NCBI RefSeq assembly: GCF_002198715.1
Contig: NZ_MWLK01000006.1
Span: 247,294 to 311,293, forward strand
Origin: Rhodomicrobium sp. R_RK_3
GTDB lineage: Bacteria; Pseudomonadota; Alphaproteobacteria; Rhizobiales; Rhodomicrobiaceae
DNA length: 64,000 bases
Direction: 5' to 3'
Below are positions 26,466-35,308 of the stretch, piece after piece. Under the pieces are notes generated by a model. It had not been told where the DNA came from, did no database searches, and saw only the letters and a program-made list of their open reading frames with translations. Position numbers and translations under genes: made by a program. Positions within the stretch are counted from its first letter, which is position 1, and each line of letters opens with the position of its first letter.

Positions 26466-28517
26466 CTATTGCGGCTGCGGCCCAACGGTCTTCGCGGTCT
26501 GCAGCTCCGCCAGTTCGGCTGCCGGAATGTGGCAGCGGATCGCGTGGCCGGCCTGGTTGCGGGCGAGTGGCGGCTCCGCCTGTTCGCAGACGGGGCCGAT
26601 TTTGCGCGGACAGCGCGTATGAAAGACGCAGCCACTCGGTGGATTGACGGCGCTCGGGATTTCCCCCTGGAGGCGGATGCGCGCCATGCCAGGCCCGTCG
26701 AGGGTCGGCACCGCGGAAAGCAATGCTTCCGTATAGGGATGATGCGGCCCGGAAAACACCTGCTCGGCGGGACCTGTCTCCATAACGCGGCCGAGATAGA
26801 GCACGACGATCTTGTCGGACAGGTAGCGGACCACGCCCAGGTCGTGCGAGATGAAGATGTAGCTTACATGATGGCGGGCCTGGAGGTCGACGAGCAGGTT
26901 GAGGATCGCCGACTGCACGGACACGTCGAGCGCCGAGGTCGGCTCGTCGCAAACGACGATACGAGGATCGCCCGCAAAAGCCCGCGCGATCGCCACGCGC
27001 TGCTTGAGGCCGCCCGAGAGCTGTCGCGGCTTTGCCTGCAGGTGTCTTTCGGACAGCCGCACCGATTGCATGAGCGACAGCAGCCGCTGCTTCAGAGGCG
27101 CGCCGCTCAGTCCGGCGAGACGCCGCAGGGCGCGGCCGATGATGCGGCTGACCGGATGCGAGCGGTTGAGCGCCGAGTCAGGGTTCTGGAAAACGATCTG
27201 CATCGCCTTCACCTGCTGCCACGACCGGCGCTCCAGGCTTGGCTCGACGAGGTTTCCCTCCAGCATGATCCGTCCGCCCGGATCCGGCTCGATGACACCG
27301 AGGAGCATCCTCGCCAGGGTGGTTTTGCCGCTGCCGGATTCGCCCACCAGCCCGAGCGTCTCGCCGGGCAGCAGGCTGAGCGACACATCCGTCACCGCGT
27401 GTAAAGCATGGCTGCCGCTGCCGAAGGTCATGTTGAGGTTGTCCACCTTGAGCACCGGCGCGTCGTATTTCGCCGCGGCCGGACTTGCCGCTTCGGCAGG
27501 CAGCGTCCGTGGCAGGGTCAGCGCGCGGTCATGATAGTGGCAGCGTGACAGGCGCCCGCCCAGGTCGAACAGCGGCGGCAATTTCGTGCGGCAGAGGTCG
27601 TCCGCCAGGGCGCAGCGATCCGCGAACGCGCAGCCGGAGATCGTCGCGCCTGGAGCGGGAAGATTGCCCGGAATCGTGTCGAGCCGCCCCAGATCCTTTC
27701 GCTGACCGCCGCGCGGCAGGCAGCGCAGCAGCGCCACCGTGTACGGGTGGCGCGGGTTGTCGAACAGGTCTTTCGTCGGCCCTTCCTCGACCAGCATCCC
27801 GGCATAGAGCACACCCACCCGGTCGCACATGCGCGACACCACCGCGAGATTGTGGCTGATGAACAGTAAGGACGTCTGGAATTCCTGGCGAAGCTGGACG
27901 ATGAGGTCGAGCACTTCGGCCTCGACCGTGGCGTCGAGCCCGGTGGTCGGCTCATCGAGTATCAGCATGGTGGGATCGCTGGCGAGCGCCATGGCGATCC
28001 CGACCCGCTGCTGCATGCCTCCGGAAAGCTGATGCGGGTAGCGCTGCATGACGCGGACCGGATCGGATATGCGCACGCGCTTCAGCGTATCGATGGCGCG
28101 GTCCTTAGATGGGCCGGCGGCGAGACCGGCCAGCTCGAAGATCTCGGTGATCTGCCGGCCGATTCTCATCGACGGATTGAGCGCCTTGCCCGGATCCTGA
28201 TAGACCATCGAGATCGTCTTTGCCCGCATCCGGCGCAGGGAAACACTGTCGAGCGCGATCACGTCGGCGCCATCGACCAGGACATGCCCGCCGGTCACGC
28301 TGCCATTGCGCGGCAGATAGCGGACGGCCGTCAGGGCGACCGTCGACTTGCCGCAACCGGACTCTCCCACCAGCCCATAGGCTTCGCCCTTACCGATGCG
28401 CAGACTGAGGTCGCGCAGCACCGTCCTGTCGCGCCCCTGCGTCCGGTAGGCCACGGACAGCCCTGCAATCGTCAGCGCATCGCGGCCGATCTGCGCTACC
28501 TCGGGCTGGTCAAGCAT
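26466..28517 (-). CDS. fused dipeptide/opine-type ABC transporter ATPase (DppD-DppF fusion)
   Basis: 683 aa containing two complete ABC ATPases. The first has GLVGESGCGKST, LSGGMQQRVGIAMAL and LILDEPTTGLD; the second has GLVGESGSGKTT, LSGGLKQRVAIARAF and VVCDEPTSALD. Each is followed by the oligopeptide-type C-terminal domain with its conserved Cys (GCAFADRCALADDLC and GCVFHTRCPRKIGPVC). It powers uptake through the two permeases encoded upstream, whose gene it overlaps by 8 bp. Fused DppDF proteins are common in rhizobial peptide, opine and betaine importers. Confidence 0.93.
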   Translation of the reverse strand: MLDQPEVAQIGRDALTIAGLSVAYRTQGRDRTVLRDLSLRIGKGEAYGLVGESGCGKSTVALTAVRYLPRNGSVTGGHVLVDGADVIALDSVSLRRMRAKTISMVYQDPGKALNPSMRIGRQITEIFELAGLAAGPSKDRAIDTLKRVRISDPVRVMQRYPHQLSGGMQQRVGIAMALASDPTMLILDEPTTGLDATVEAEVLDLIVQLRQEFQTSLLFISHNLAVVSRMCDRVGVLYAGMLVEEGPTKDLFDNPRHPYTVALLRCLPRGGQRKDLGRLDTIPGNLPAPGATISGCAFADRCALADDLCRTKLPPLFDLGGRLSRCHYHDRALTLPRTLPAEAASPAAAKYDAPVLKVDNLNMTFGSGSHALHAVTDVSLSLLPGETLGLVGESGSGKTTLARMLLGVIEPDPGGRIMLEGNLVEPSLERRSWQQVKAMQIVFQNPDSALNRSHPVSRIIGRALRRLAGLSGAPLKQRLLSLMQSVRLSERHLQAKPRQLSGGLKQRVAIARAFAGDPRIVVCDEPTSALDVSVQSAILNLLVDLQARHHVSYIFISHDLGVVRYLSDKIVVLYLGRVMETGPAEQVFSGPHHPYTEALLSAVPTLDGPGMARIRLQGEIPSAVNPPSGCVFHTRCPRKIGPVCEQAEPPLARNQAGHAIRCHIPAAELAELQTAKTVGPQPQ

Positions 28518-29391
28518 CGAGCGCCCCCTGTACGCCGTCAGCGACGAGGTTCACTCCGATCACCAGCGTTGCGATCGCCAGCGCATCGAACAAAACGGTC
28601 CACCAATAGCCACCGCCGATCATGCCGTAATTGCTGGAGATGCTCAGTCCCCAGTCGGGCGATGGCGGTTGAATGCCGAAACCCACAAAGCTCAAGGTGG
28701 CAACGACGAATATGGCATAGCCGAGCCTGACGCTCGCCTCGACGAGGATCGAGGGGACGACATTCGGCAGGATCTCGACGAACAGAATGTAGAGCGTGTT
28801 TTCCCGGCGCAGTTTCGCCGCCGAGACGTAGTCCAGTTCGCGTTCCGCGATGACTGCGGAGCGCACGGTCCGGGCGATCAGCGGCGAGAAGCTGAGGCCG
28901 ATTACGCAGATCACTGTCGTGGTCGATGGCCCGAGCGCAACGACGACCAGCAGCGCGATGATGACCACGGGAACGGCCATGAAGGCTTCGAAGATGCGGC
29001 TGATGACCTCGTCCACGATGCCGCGAAAATAACCGGTCACCAGCCCAAGAGCCGTTCCCGCGACCGTGGCCAGAAGCGTCGCCAGCGGCGCGACCATCAA
29101 GATATCGCGTGAGCCGACGATGACGCGGGAGAAGACGTCGCGGCCGATCTGATCGGTGCCGAACCAGTGTTCGGCGGATGGCGGCTTCAGCGAATTGATG
29201 ATGTCGTCGGCAAGCGGATCGTAGGGCACGAAATGCCGGCCGAACAGAGCGCATACGACCCAAAATGCCACGATGCCGAACCCGATGACGAAAGACCCGG
29301 AACGGCCGAGCAGGGCGAGCGTTTGCGCCAGCCCGCCCCGCCGCTTCTCCTCATCGCCCGGAAGGCTGATGTCCGCCGGTTCCACACTCAT
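28510..29391 (-). CDS. ABC transporter permease, DppC/OppC type
   Basis: 293 aa. About six membrane helices with the OppC-type N-terminal domain (HFVPYDPLADDIINSLKPPS, then HWFGTDQIGRDVFSRVIVG). The ATPase-coupling EAA-type loop is near SAAKLRRENTLYILFVEILPNV. It pairs with the DppB-type permease whose stop codon overlaps its ATG (ATGA, 29388-29391). It is part of the complete importer running from 32078 down to 26466. Confidence 0.92.
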   Translation of the reverse strand: MSVEPADISLPGDEEKRRGGLAQTLALLGRSGSFVIGFGIVAFWVVCALFGRHFVPYDPLADDIINSLKPPSAEHWFGTDQIGRDVFSRVIVGSRDILMVAPLATLLATVAGTALGLVTGYFRGIVDEVISRIFEAFMAVPVVIIALLVVVALGPSTTTVICVIGLSFSPLIARTVRSAVIAERELDYVSAAKLRRENTLYILFVEILPNVVPSILVEASVRLGYAIFVVATLSFVGFGIQPPSPDWGLSISSNYGMIGGGYWWTVLFDALAIATLVIGVNLVADGVQGALDA

Positions 29392-30350
29392 CGTCCGCCT
29401 CCCAGCCTGATGCGCGGGTTGAGGACGGAATAAAGCAGGTCGGCGAGGAGTGTTGCGATCGACAGCACGATGCCGATCGTCAATATGCCGGCCTCGAGGA
29501 TTGGGAAATCCTTGCCGCGCGCGGCGGTGAAGATCAGCGACCCGATCCCCTGGTAGCGAAACAGCGTCTCGACGACGACGACGCCGCCCACCAGGTACGT
29601 GGTCTGCGAAGCGATCACGGTGATGGTCGGCAGAAGCGCGTTGCGCAGAGCATGCCGCCAGATCACCGTCCGCCACGGCAGCCCCTTCAGCACCGCCGTG
29701 CGGACATAATCGCTGTCGAGCGCCTCGATCATGCCGGACCGTGCCATACGGGCAATATAGCCGAACAGCACCAGAAACAGCGGCAGAGCTGGAAGGATGA
29801 GGTAATAGATCTGCGTGGTGAGGCCCGCGCCGGGCGGCCAGGCGGCGGAAATCGGAAGCCATTGCAGCCAGACGCCGAAAACGAGGATGAGAACGATACC
29901 GGTGACGAATTCAGGCAGCACGGTCGCCGAGAGCCCGCCGAGGCTGATGATGCGGTCCAGCGGCCGATTGACGTTCAAGGCCGCTACGACGCCAGCGGCT
30001 ATGCCGAGCGGCACGACAAGCACCAGGGCGACGGCGGCGAGCTTCAGCGTATGGCCCAGCGCCTCGAAGACGAAGGGTGCGACGGGCGCGCGGAAGATGT
30101 AGGACGTGCCCATATCGCCTTGGACGAAATTGCTGATCCAGTCCCAGTACTGCACGAGGATAGGCCGGTCGAGGCCGAGCTGCGTGTTGAGCAACTCGAC
30201 CGCACGCATGTCGGCCAGCGGTCCGAGGATGGCCCGCCCAACATTGCCCGGCAGCACCTGACCGGCGATGAACACCATCACGCTGAGCAGGAACAGGGTC
30301 ACGAGCGATAGCGAAACACGCTGGACGAGGAAGCTGAGGATGGCTCGCAC
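29388..30350 (-). CDS. ABC transporter permease, DppB/OppB type
   Basis: 320 aa. An N-terminal helix (VSLSLVTLFLLSVMVFIAGQVLPG) is typical of OppB proteins, and the permease core includes PILVQYWDWISNFVQGDMGTS and the coupling loop region RTAVLKGLPWRTVIWRHALRNALLPTITV. The start is a GTG at 30350. The gene lies 63 bp after the binding-protein gene and is translationally coupled to the DppC gene. Confidence 0.92.
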   Translation of the reverse strand: MRAILSFLVQRVSLSLVTLFLLSVMVFIAGQVLPGNVGRAILGPLADMRAVELLNTQLGLDRPILVQYWDWISNFVQGDMGTSYIFRAPVAPFVFEALGHTLKLAAVALVLVVPLGIAAGVVAALNVNRPLDRIISLGGLSATVLPEFVTGIVLILVFGVWLQWLPISAAWPPGAGLTTQIYYLILPALPLFLVLFGYIARMARSGMIEALDSDYVRTAVLKGLPWRTVIWRHALRNALLPTITVIASQTTYLVGGVVVVETLFRYQGIGSLIFTAARGKDFPILEAGILTIGIVLSIATLLADLLYSVLNPRIRLGGGR

Positions 30351-30413
30351 TCCTTCCGGAGACAGGCCAGTTAAAGCAAGCCCGCCAATGCAAAGATGGC
30401 ACGCGACCGCCCG

Positions 30414-32078
30414 TCAGGCCTTCGACGCCTTATCGAGATAGAGTTGGGACATCGCGGTCGGCTGAACGCCGGTCACGCCTTTCGCTGCCGCAGTCAGGAA
30501 GTCGAAGAAATAGCCGAAGATGACCGGCGTCTCATCCAGAAGCAGGCGCTGAATCTTGCCGGCGGACTGTTTCTGGCTTTCGAGGTCAAGTGCCGCGATG
30601 TAGCTTTTGGCCAGTCCGTCATAGCTGGCGTTCTTGAAATGCGAGGCGTTCCAGCTTCCCTCGCTCATCAAGGGGGCGGACAGATAGACGTTGGGCACGC
30701 CGCGATGGCCGTAATCGGTAATGCCCATCATCGAATCGAGCCAGTTGGACTTGCCGAAAACGGCGTCGCCATAATAGGTGCTCTGGTCGAGAATACTGAG
30801 CTCGAGCTCGATGCCGATCTCCTTCACCGCATTCTGGATCAGCACGGCATATTCGGGGATTTCGAGATATCGCTCGGTGGTCAGCTTTGCCTTGGCGCCC
30901 TTGCCGAGGCCCGCCGCCTCCATGAGCTGCTTGGCCTCGGCGATGTTCCGCTCGCGCTGCGCCACAGTCTTGTCCGCGGACGGATAGGCAGCGGCGAACG
31001 GGCTGTCATTGCCCACGACCGCGCGGCCTTTCATCAGCCCCTTGGCGAGCTTGTTGCGGTCGAGGCTGAGAGCCACGGCGCGGCGCACGCGGGCATCTGT
31101 GAACGGGTCCATGTCGCAGCGCATATGCACCTGCTGATGCGCCACGGACTTGAGGCTCATGATCTCGATATTGGGATCATTGAGCAGGGCCACGCCGGCG
31201 AGCGCCGGAAGCTGGTTGATGATGTCGATCTGCCGCCCCTGCAGCGCAAGAATCTGCGGCTGGAGGTCGGCGAAGAAGGTGAATTCGGTGCGCGCGGGCA
31301 GGGCCTTCTCTCCCCAATAGTCTTCGTTGCGCACGAAGCTCGCGCCGACTTTCGGCGTATATTTTTCCAGTTTGAACGGTCCGGTGCCGTTGAACGTCTT
31401 CTCGAAATCGCCGGCATAGGCCGCCGGGATGATGATGGCGTTGTAGTTGTCTGACGATACGAGGTAGGGGAAGTTGCCGCTCGGGCTGTCGAGGTGGAAC
31501 GCCACCGTGTAGTCGTCGACCTTCCTCGCCCCGCCCTTTTGCAATGTGCCCTTGAAGACGGATAAGGCGTTCGAGGAGTTCGCGGGATCGGCCAGCCGGT
31601 CGATGCTGGCGACGACGTCGTCGGCCTTCATCTCGCCACCGCCATGGAATTTCACGCCTTTCCGAAGCTTGAAAGTCCAAACTGTCCCATCGGCATTCGG
31701 GTTCCAGCTTTCCGCCAGCATCGGCCGCAGAACCAGATCGGGGCCGTCGAGGCAGAGAAATTCGCCCACCTGCTGCAGCATCAACAATCCGCCCGCATCC
31801 GCGACCGTGACCGGATCGATCGCGGCGGAGGGGATGCTGTTCCCGATGCGGATGGTCGCGCCTGCCGCACCGGCGGCGTAGGCGAGGCCCGGCATGACGC
31901 CGAACCCGGTCGCGGCGGCGACGCGTCCGAGCAGCGGCAGCGATAATCCAAGCAGACTGCCATGGCGGAGGAATTCGCGGCGGCTGATCCTCCCGTCGAC
32001 GACACCGTCGATCAGATGGTTTTCGATCTCCGTGCGGCCACGCCGGATTGCGTCGATGGTCCGATAGTCCTTACGCAT
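30414..32078 (-). CDS. ABC transporter substrate-binding protein, family 5 (peptide/opine type), Tat-exported
   Basis: 554 aa. A long n-region followed by SRREFLRHG and a hydrophobic stretch is a twin-arginine signal; cleavage is probably after LAYAAGA. The mature part is an SBP_bac_5 fold (LAESWNPNADGTVWTFKLRKGVKFHGG, then TGPFKLEKYTP and FTDARVRRAVALSLDR). It captures the substrate for the DppB/C/DF importer. The ATG at 32078 has GAAGAGG upstream. Tat export suggests folding in the cytoplasm before secretion. Its 212-bp upstream gap carries repeated TTGGAC-type motifs. Confidence 0.92.
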   Translation of the reverse strand: MRKDYRTIDAIRRGRTEIENHLIDGVVDGRISRREFLRHGSLLGLSLPLLGRVAAATGFGVMPGLAYAAGAAGATIRIGNSIPSAAIDPVTVADAGGLLMLQQVGEFLCLDGPDLVLRPMLAESWNPNADGTVWTFKLRKGVKFHGGGEMKADDVVASIDRLADPANSSNALSVFKGTLQKGGARKVDDYTVAFHLDSPSGNFPYLVSSDNYNAIIIPAAYAGDFEKTFNGTGPFKLEKYTPKVGASFVRNEDYWGEKALPARTEFTFFADLQPQILALQGRQIDIINQLPALAGVALLNDPNIEIMSLKSVAHQQVHMRCDMDPFTDARVRRAVALSLDRNKLAKGLMKGRAVVGNDSPFAAAYPSADKTVAQRERNIAEAKQLMEAAGLGKGAKAKLTTERYLEIPEYAVLIQNAVKEIGIELELSILDQSTYYGDAVFGKSNWLDSMMGITDYGHRGVPNVYLSAPLMSEGSWNASHFKNASYDGLAKSYIAALDLESQKQSAGKIQRLLLDETPVIFGYFFDFLTAAAKGVTGVQPTAMSQLYLDKASKA

Positions 32079-32121
32079 GGCTCTAACCTCTTCACCGGCG
32101 CGGCAGATTAGAAATGTCTCC

Positions 32122-32194
32122 GTTGGACTGTAACATGCGGTATTGCGGGTCCAACAAGCCTTTTCTGCTATCGATCGCAATACTTGCTGGACCC
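32122..32194. promoter_or_regulatory. clustered GTTGGAC/GTCCAAC inverted motifs upstream of the importer operon
   Basis: The promoter gap before the binding-protein gene holds GTTGGAC (32122-32128), its exact inverse GTCCAAC (32149-32155), and a longer inverted repeat GGGTCCAACAAG/CTTGCTGGACCC (32147-32158 and 32183-32194; 11 of 12 paired). A TATTGC/GCAATA pair is also present. Three related half-sites in 73 bp suggest a regulator-binding region. Confidence 0.4.
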
Positions 32195-32290
32195 CGCGAC
32201 ATCCAGGCGAAGCAACGCGGGGCTTTGGCACAGCGATGCAGCCGATTTGAGCAGTTGCCTCGGAGATTGCACGAAATAACGCCGTCGGCT

Positions 32291-33121
32291 TTAAATGAGG
32301 GGCGGCTCGTTATTGAAAAGAATAGGCCGCGAAGGCGTGAAAAGACGCGCCAGGCGCGGCGCGGTGATGAAAGGCAGGCCTTGGCGGCGCGACGTCCATC
32401 CGACGACGGCGAGCGTTTGTGCAGATGGCTCGAATCGCCGGGCCAGGTGCCAGGATCTGGCATCGATGGCGGCGACATCGGCGGCACCACCGGCGACGGC
32501 GCGGATCGAGGTCCGGTGCGAGCCGGTTTCCAAGGTCCCGGCAAAGAGCGAGAGACTGTTTCCCGCGCGCTCCACGTCCCGTTTCAATCCGATGTAGCCC
32601 GACATTGAATCCGGTCCATTGAAAGCGAAGCGGGCGCCGCGCCACGACCCGAGCGGGACCATTGCGCGTCCATCCTCGGGCGAGCGGCAATCGGCGCGCG
32701 CCCGGGCATCGCTCCGCCGCATCACGATGGCGCTCGAATAGAGCGATCCCTCGCCGCCCTCGATGCCGCTATAGTCCGGGAGGCCGATCACCGCGACATG
32801 CGGTTGCAGGCCGAGTTCCATCGGGCCCCAGCAGGTCTGTCCGAACAGCAGCGCCGGATGCCGCCACAAGGTGTGCAGATGAAGGTCATCGGCGGGCAGC
32901 GCCGCGGGATCCGAAGCGATCACAGCTCCCAGGGCGTCGCGGATACCGTCCGGTACCGCCGGCATATCGCCATTACGGCGCGTCAAATGCTCGGGAGCGT
33001 CGACGCCGCAGGCCCTCAGCCGGTCACGGATCGCCGCCCACTCGGCGTCGACCTCGCCGCACCGCTCGGGCCAGTCATACATTGGAAGTGAAGCGATATA
33101 CCGCATGGCGGCGGGTGCCAT
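32291..33121 (-). CDS. PhnD/SsuA/transferrin-like substrate-binding protein without signal peptide
   Basis: 276 aa. It starts directly with MRYIASLPMYDWPE-type sequence and has no signal peptide or lipobox, so it appears cytoplasmic. Features recalling PhnD-like binding domains are ADDLHLHTLWRHPALLFGQTCWGPM near residue 80, GPDSMSGYIGLKRDVE, and the end SAQTLAVVGWTSRRQGLPFITA. The ATG at 33121 has GGAG 8 nt upstream. It follows the desaturase gene by 34 bp. A signal-less member may be a cytosolic ligand sensor or chaperone rather than a transporter part. Confidence 0.75.
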   Translation of the reverse strand: MAPAAMRYIASLPMYDWPERCGEVDAEWAAIRDRLRACGVDAPEHLTRRNGDMPAVPDGIRDALGAVIASDPAALPADDLHLHTLWRHPALLFGQTCWGPMELGLQPHVAVIGLPDYSGIEGGEGSLYSSAIVMRRSDARARADCRSPEDGRAMVPLGSWRGARFAFNGPDSMSGYIGLKRDVERAGNSLSLFAGTLETGSHRTSIRAVAGGAADVAAIDARSWHLARRFEPSAQTLAVVGWTSRRQGLPFITAPRLARLFTPSRPILFNNEPPLI

Positions 33122-33155
33122 ATTCGATCTCCGTGCGCCGATCTCGCGACGGCTC

Positions 33156-34214
33156 TCAGCAACCCGAATGTGCCGCCGCGCGAGGCCGCTCCGAAGTCCT
33201 GCCCTCTCCGGGCGCCTTGGCAGGATCGGTATTTCCCAGTTCGACTGTAATGGCATGACCAGGTTTCGACGAGGGCACGGCACGGCGCAGAACCGGATGC
33301 ACGACAGGTTCCTTCGGCCGCAAAGCGAATGCCCGGAATATCTCGAAATAATTGCGGAACACGTAGCCTTCGTTCATCGCCCGCCACGCCTCGCTCTCTT
33401 CGGCATAGAGGGCCTTAAGCTTGTACCAAGGTGCGGTCGGTCGCTTGTGATGCACGAGATGCAGATTATTGTTGAGAAACAGCAGGGCCAGCCACGATTT
33501 CTCCACGATGACGGTTCGCCCCTCCGGCCGCTCCGACCACTGATGCTCGCAATAGGACCGGATGCAGATGATCGACATCCCGCCATAGGCCGAACTCACC
33601 GCATACAGCCAGAACGAGATGCCGAACGCACCTTCCAGAAGACCCGCGAGAACAGCGAGACCTGCGGCATGCAGCATCCATGCCTTCCGGATGCTTGGAC
33701 TGGAACCGAATTGCCCGACCTCGGTGACGAGGAACCCCGGCACAGCCAGGGCCGGGCCCAGGGTGACCCGGCCGACCAGCGTATTGTTCCAGCGGAGCAG
33801 CATCTTCAGCGCGCGAGGAAGCTTCTCCCAGTCATATTGTGCCCGGTAGTAGCATTCCGGATCGTCATAAGGATCCGTCAGCCGCTCGTCGGCATGATGC
33901 CGGAGGTGCACGGCCCTGTAGCGCCGATAGGGGTAGAAGACGCCAAGCGGCAGCCCGACCAGCCATTCATTGAGGTGGCGGTTGCGGGTCGGATGGCCAT
34001 GCAAAACCTCATGCTGCAAGGACGAATGCAGCGCGATCACCACCGCCAATACCGCCAGGGCGGCCGCCGGCATGAGCGGATAAAGATAAGACGCCGTCGC
34101 GAACCAAAGCCCGTAGCAAACGAGCAGCAAGCCGACCGTCGGCCATTCGACCGCACCGAGGCTCACGCGCCGAATTGGTGAATTCGGTCGTCCAATCTTT
34201 CGGCGTTTCCCCAA
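33156..34214 (-). CDS. membrane fatty-acid-desaturase/hydroxylase family di-iron protein
   Basis: 352 aa. The three histidine boxes of integral-membrane di-iron desaturases are present: HSSLQHEVLHGH, AVHLRHHAD and NNLHLVHHK. Hydrophobic pairs lie at about 25-60 and 165-205. The substrate need not be a fatty acid: the family includes carotenoid and small-molecule hydroxylases. The apparent start is TTG at 34214; a GTG at 34166 (SLGAVEWPTVG) is an alternative. Co-transcribed with the PhnD-like gene, divergent from an XRE regulator, and next to the betaine/opine importer, so a role in the same pathway is possible. Confidence 0.82.
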   Translation of the reverse strand: MGKRRKIGRPNSPIRRVSLGAVEWPTVGLLLVCYGLWFATASYLYPLMPAAALAVLAVVIALHSSLQHEVLHGHPTRNRHLNEWLVGLPLGVFYPYRRYRAVHLRHHADERLTDPYDDPECYYRAQYDWEKLPRALKMLLRWNNTLVGRVTLGPALAVPGFLVTEVGQFGSSPSIRKAWMLHAAGLAVLAGLLEGAFGISFWLYAVSSAYGGMSIICIRSYCEHQWSERPEGRTVIVEKSWLALLFLNNNLHLVHHKRPTAPWYKLKALYAEESEAWRAMNEGYVFRNYFEIFRAFALRPKEPVVHPVLRRAVPSSKPGHAITVELGNTDPAKAPGEGRTSERPRAAAHSGC

Positions 34215-34310
34215 GGCTCATCCGCTCCAGCAAGTTCGGAACTTTAAGACTCTCACCCTGAGGCAGCATGCGGCACTGCGAGAATTGTGATGATGTGTTA
34301 ATTCTGAACA

Positions 34311-34330
34311 GCAAACATGGCATCTGTTGC
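34311..34330. promoter_or_regulatory. imperfect dyad in the desaturase/XRE divergent promoter
   Basis: GCAAACATGGCATCTGTTGC is an imperfect inverted repeat (GCAA-ACA against TGT-TGC) about 25 bp before the XRE start codon. It could be an autoregulatory operator. Support is only the position and symmetry. Confidence 0.25.
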
Positions 34331-34355
34331 GTAAAGTCAGCAAAAGAGGACGAAA

Positions 34356-35207
34356 GTGGACAAGCGCGATCTAGCTGGTCTTTTTCAAGAGCGCCTCAAG
34401 ACGCTCTTGAGGCGGAGTGCGACGAGCCAGTCGGGTTTCGCAGCATCGGTGGGGATCGATCGCTCGGCCCTGTCTCAACTCCTCGCGGGGCAGTCCGCAC
34501 GCCTGCCGAGAGCGGAGACGTTGCTCAACATTGCGGAACGTTATGGCGTCTCGCTCGACTGGCTGTTGGGCCTCAGCCAGGATGAAGGCATCACCGGCGG
34601 ATTGCGGCCCAGTTTCGAGATCGAGGAGGAGCCGGCTGGAGCGCAGCGCCAGACGTTGCTGGCGCATTGGCACGCGGAAGCCGCCGGAACGAAAATCCGT
34701 TATGTGCCGATGCGCCTGCCGGACCTTGTGCGGACACAGGCCGTTATCGCTTACGAAACCGCGCATGTCCGGGTGAATCCCGAAATCCAGATCAGCGAGA
34801 CGGCGTTCCGACTGGATTACAATCGCCAGCCCGGCACCGATATGGAAGTGTGCATGCCGATGCAGGCGCTGGAGGATTTTGCGGCGGGGCATGGCGTCTG
34901 GCGCGACCTGCATCCCGATATTCGGCAGGAGCAGCTTCGGCATATGGCCTCGCTGCTGGACGAACTCTATCCTTCGTTCAGACTCTATCTCTTCGACGGG
35001 CGACAGCGTTTTTCGGTGCCTTACACCGTGTTCGGGCCGTACCGCGCCGCGATCTTCGTCGGCGAGATGTATCTGGTGCTCAATTCACGCGAGTCCGTCT
35101 TGTCGATGCAGCGGCATTTCGACAACCTCATTCGCGTTGCGCGGGTCAATGCCCACGCAGCATGCGACTTCGTCACCGCCTTGCCGGTGCATCGCAGCCC
35201 CCGCTAG
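34356..35207 (+). CDS. XRE family transcriptional regulator with uncharacterised C-terminal domain
   Basis: 283 aa. The N-terminal HTH (about 10-70) includes TSQSGFAASVGIDRSALSQLLAGQSARLPRAETLLNIAERYGVSLDWLLGL. The ~200-residue C-terminal part contains QISETAFRLDYNRQPGTDMEVCMPMQALEDFAAGHGVWRDL, which I cannot match to a known effector domain. The start is a GTG at 34356 with AGAGGA upstream. It is divergent from the desaturase/PhnD-like pair and probably controls it. Confidence 0.85.
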   Translation: MDKRDLAGLFQERLKTLLRRSATSQSGFAASVGIDRSALSQLLAGQSARLPRAETLLNIAERYGVSLDWLLGLSQDEGITGGLRPSFEIEEEPAGAQRQTLLAHWHAEAAGTKIRYVPMRLPDLVRTQAVIAYETAHVRVNPEIQISETAFRLDYNRQPGTDMEVCMPMQALEDFAAGHGVWRDLHPDIRQEQLRHMASLLDELYPSFRLYLFDGRQRFSVPYTVFGPYRAAIFVGEMYLVLNSRESVLSMQRHFDNLIRVARVNAHAACDFVTALPVHRSPR

Positions 35208-35308
35208 AGCCGATGGGTTTCGTCGAATGCAACACACCACCGCTGCTTGTCGATCTTGCCTCCCGGTGGCAGCGGCCGGCATGTCCGCCCATCTGGCCTC
35301 GACGGGCA

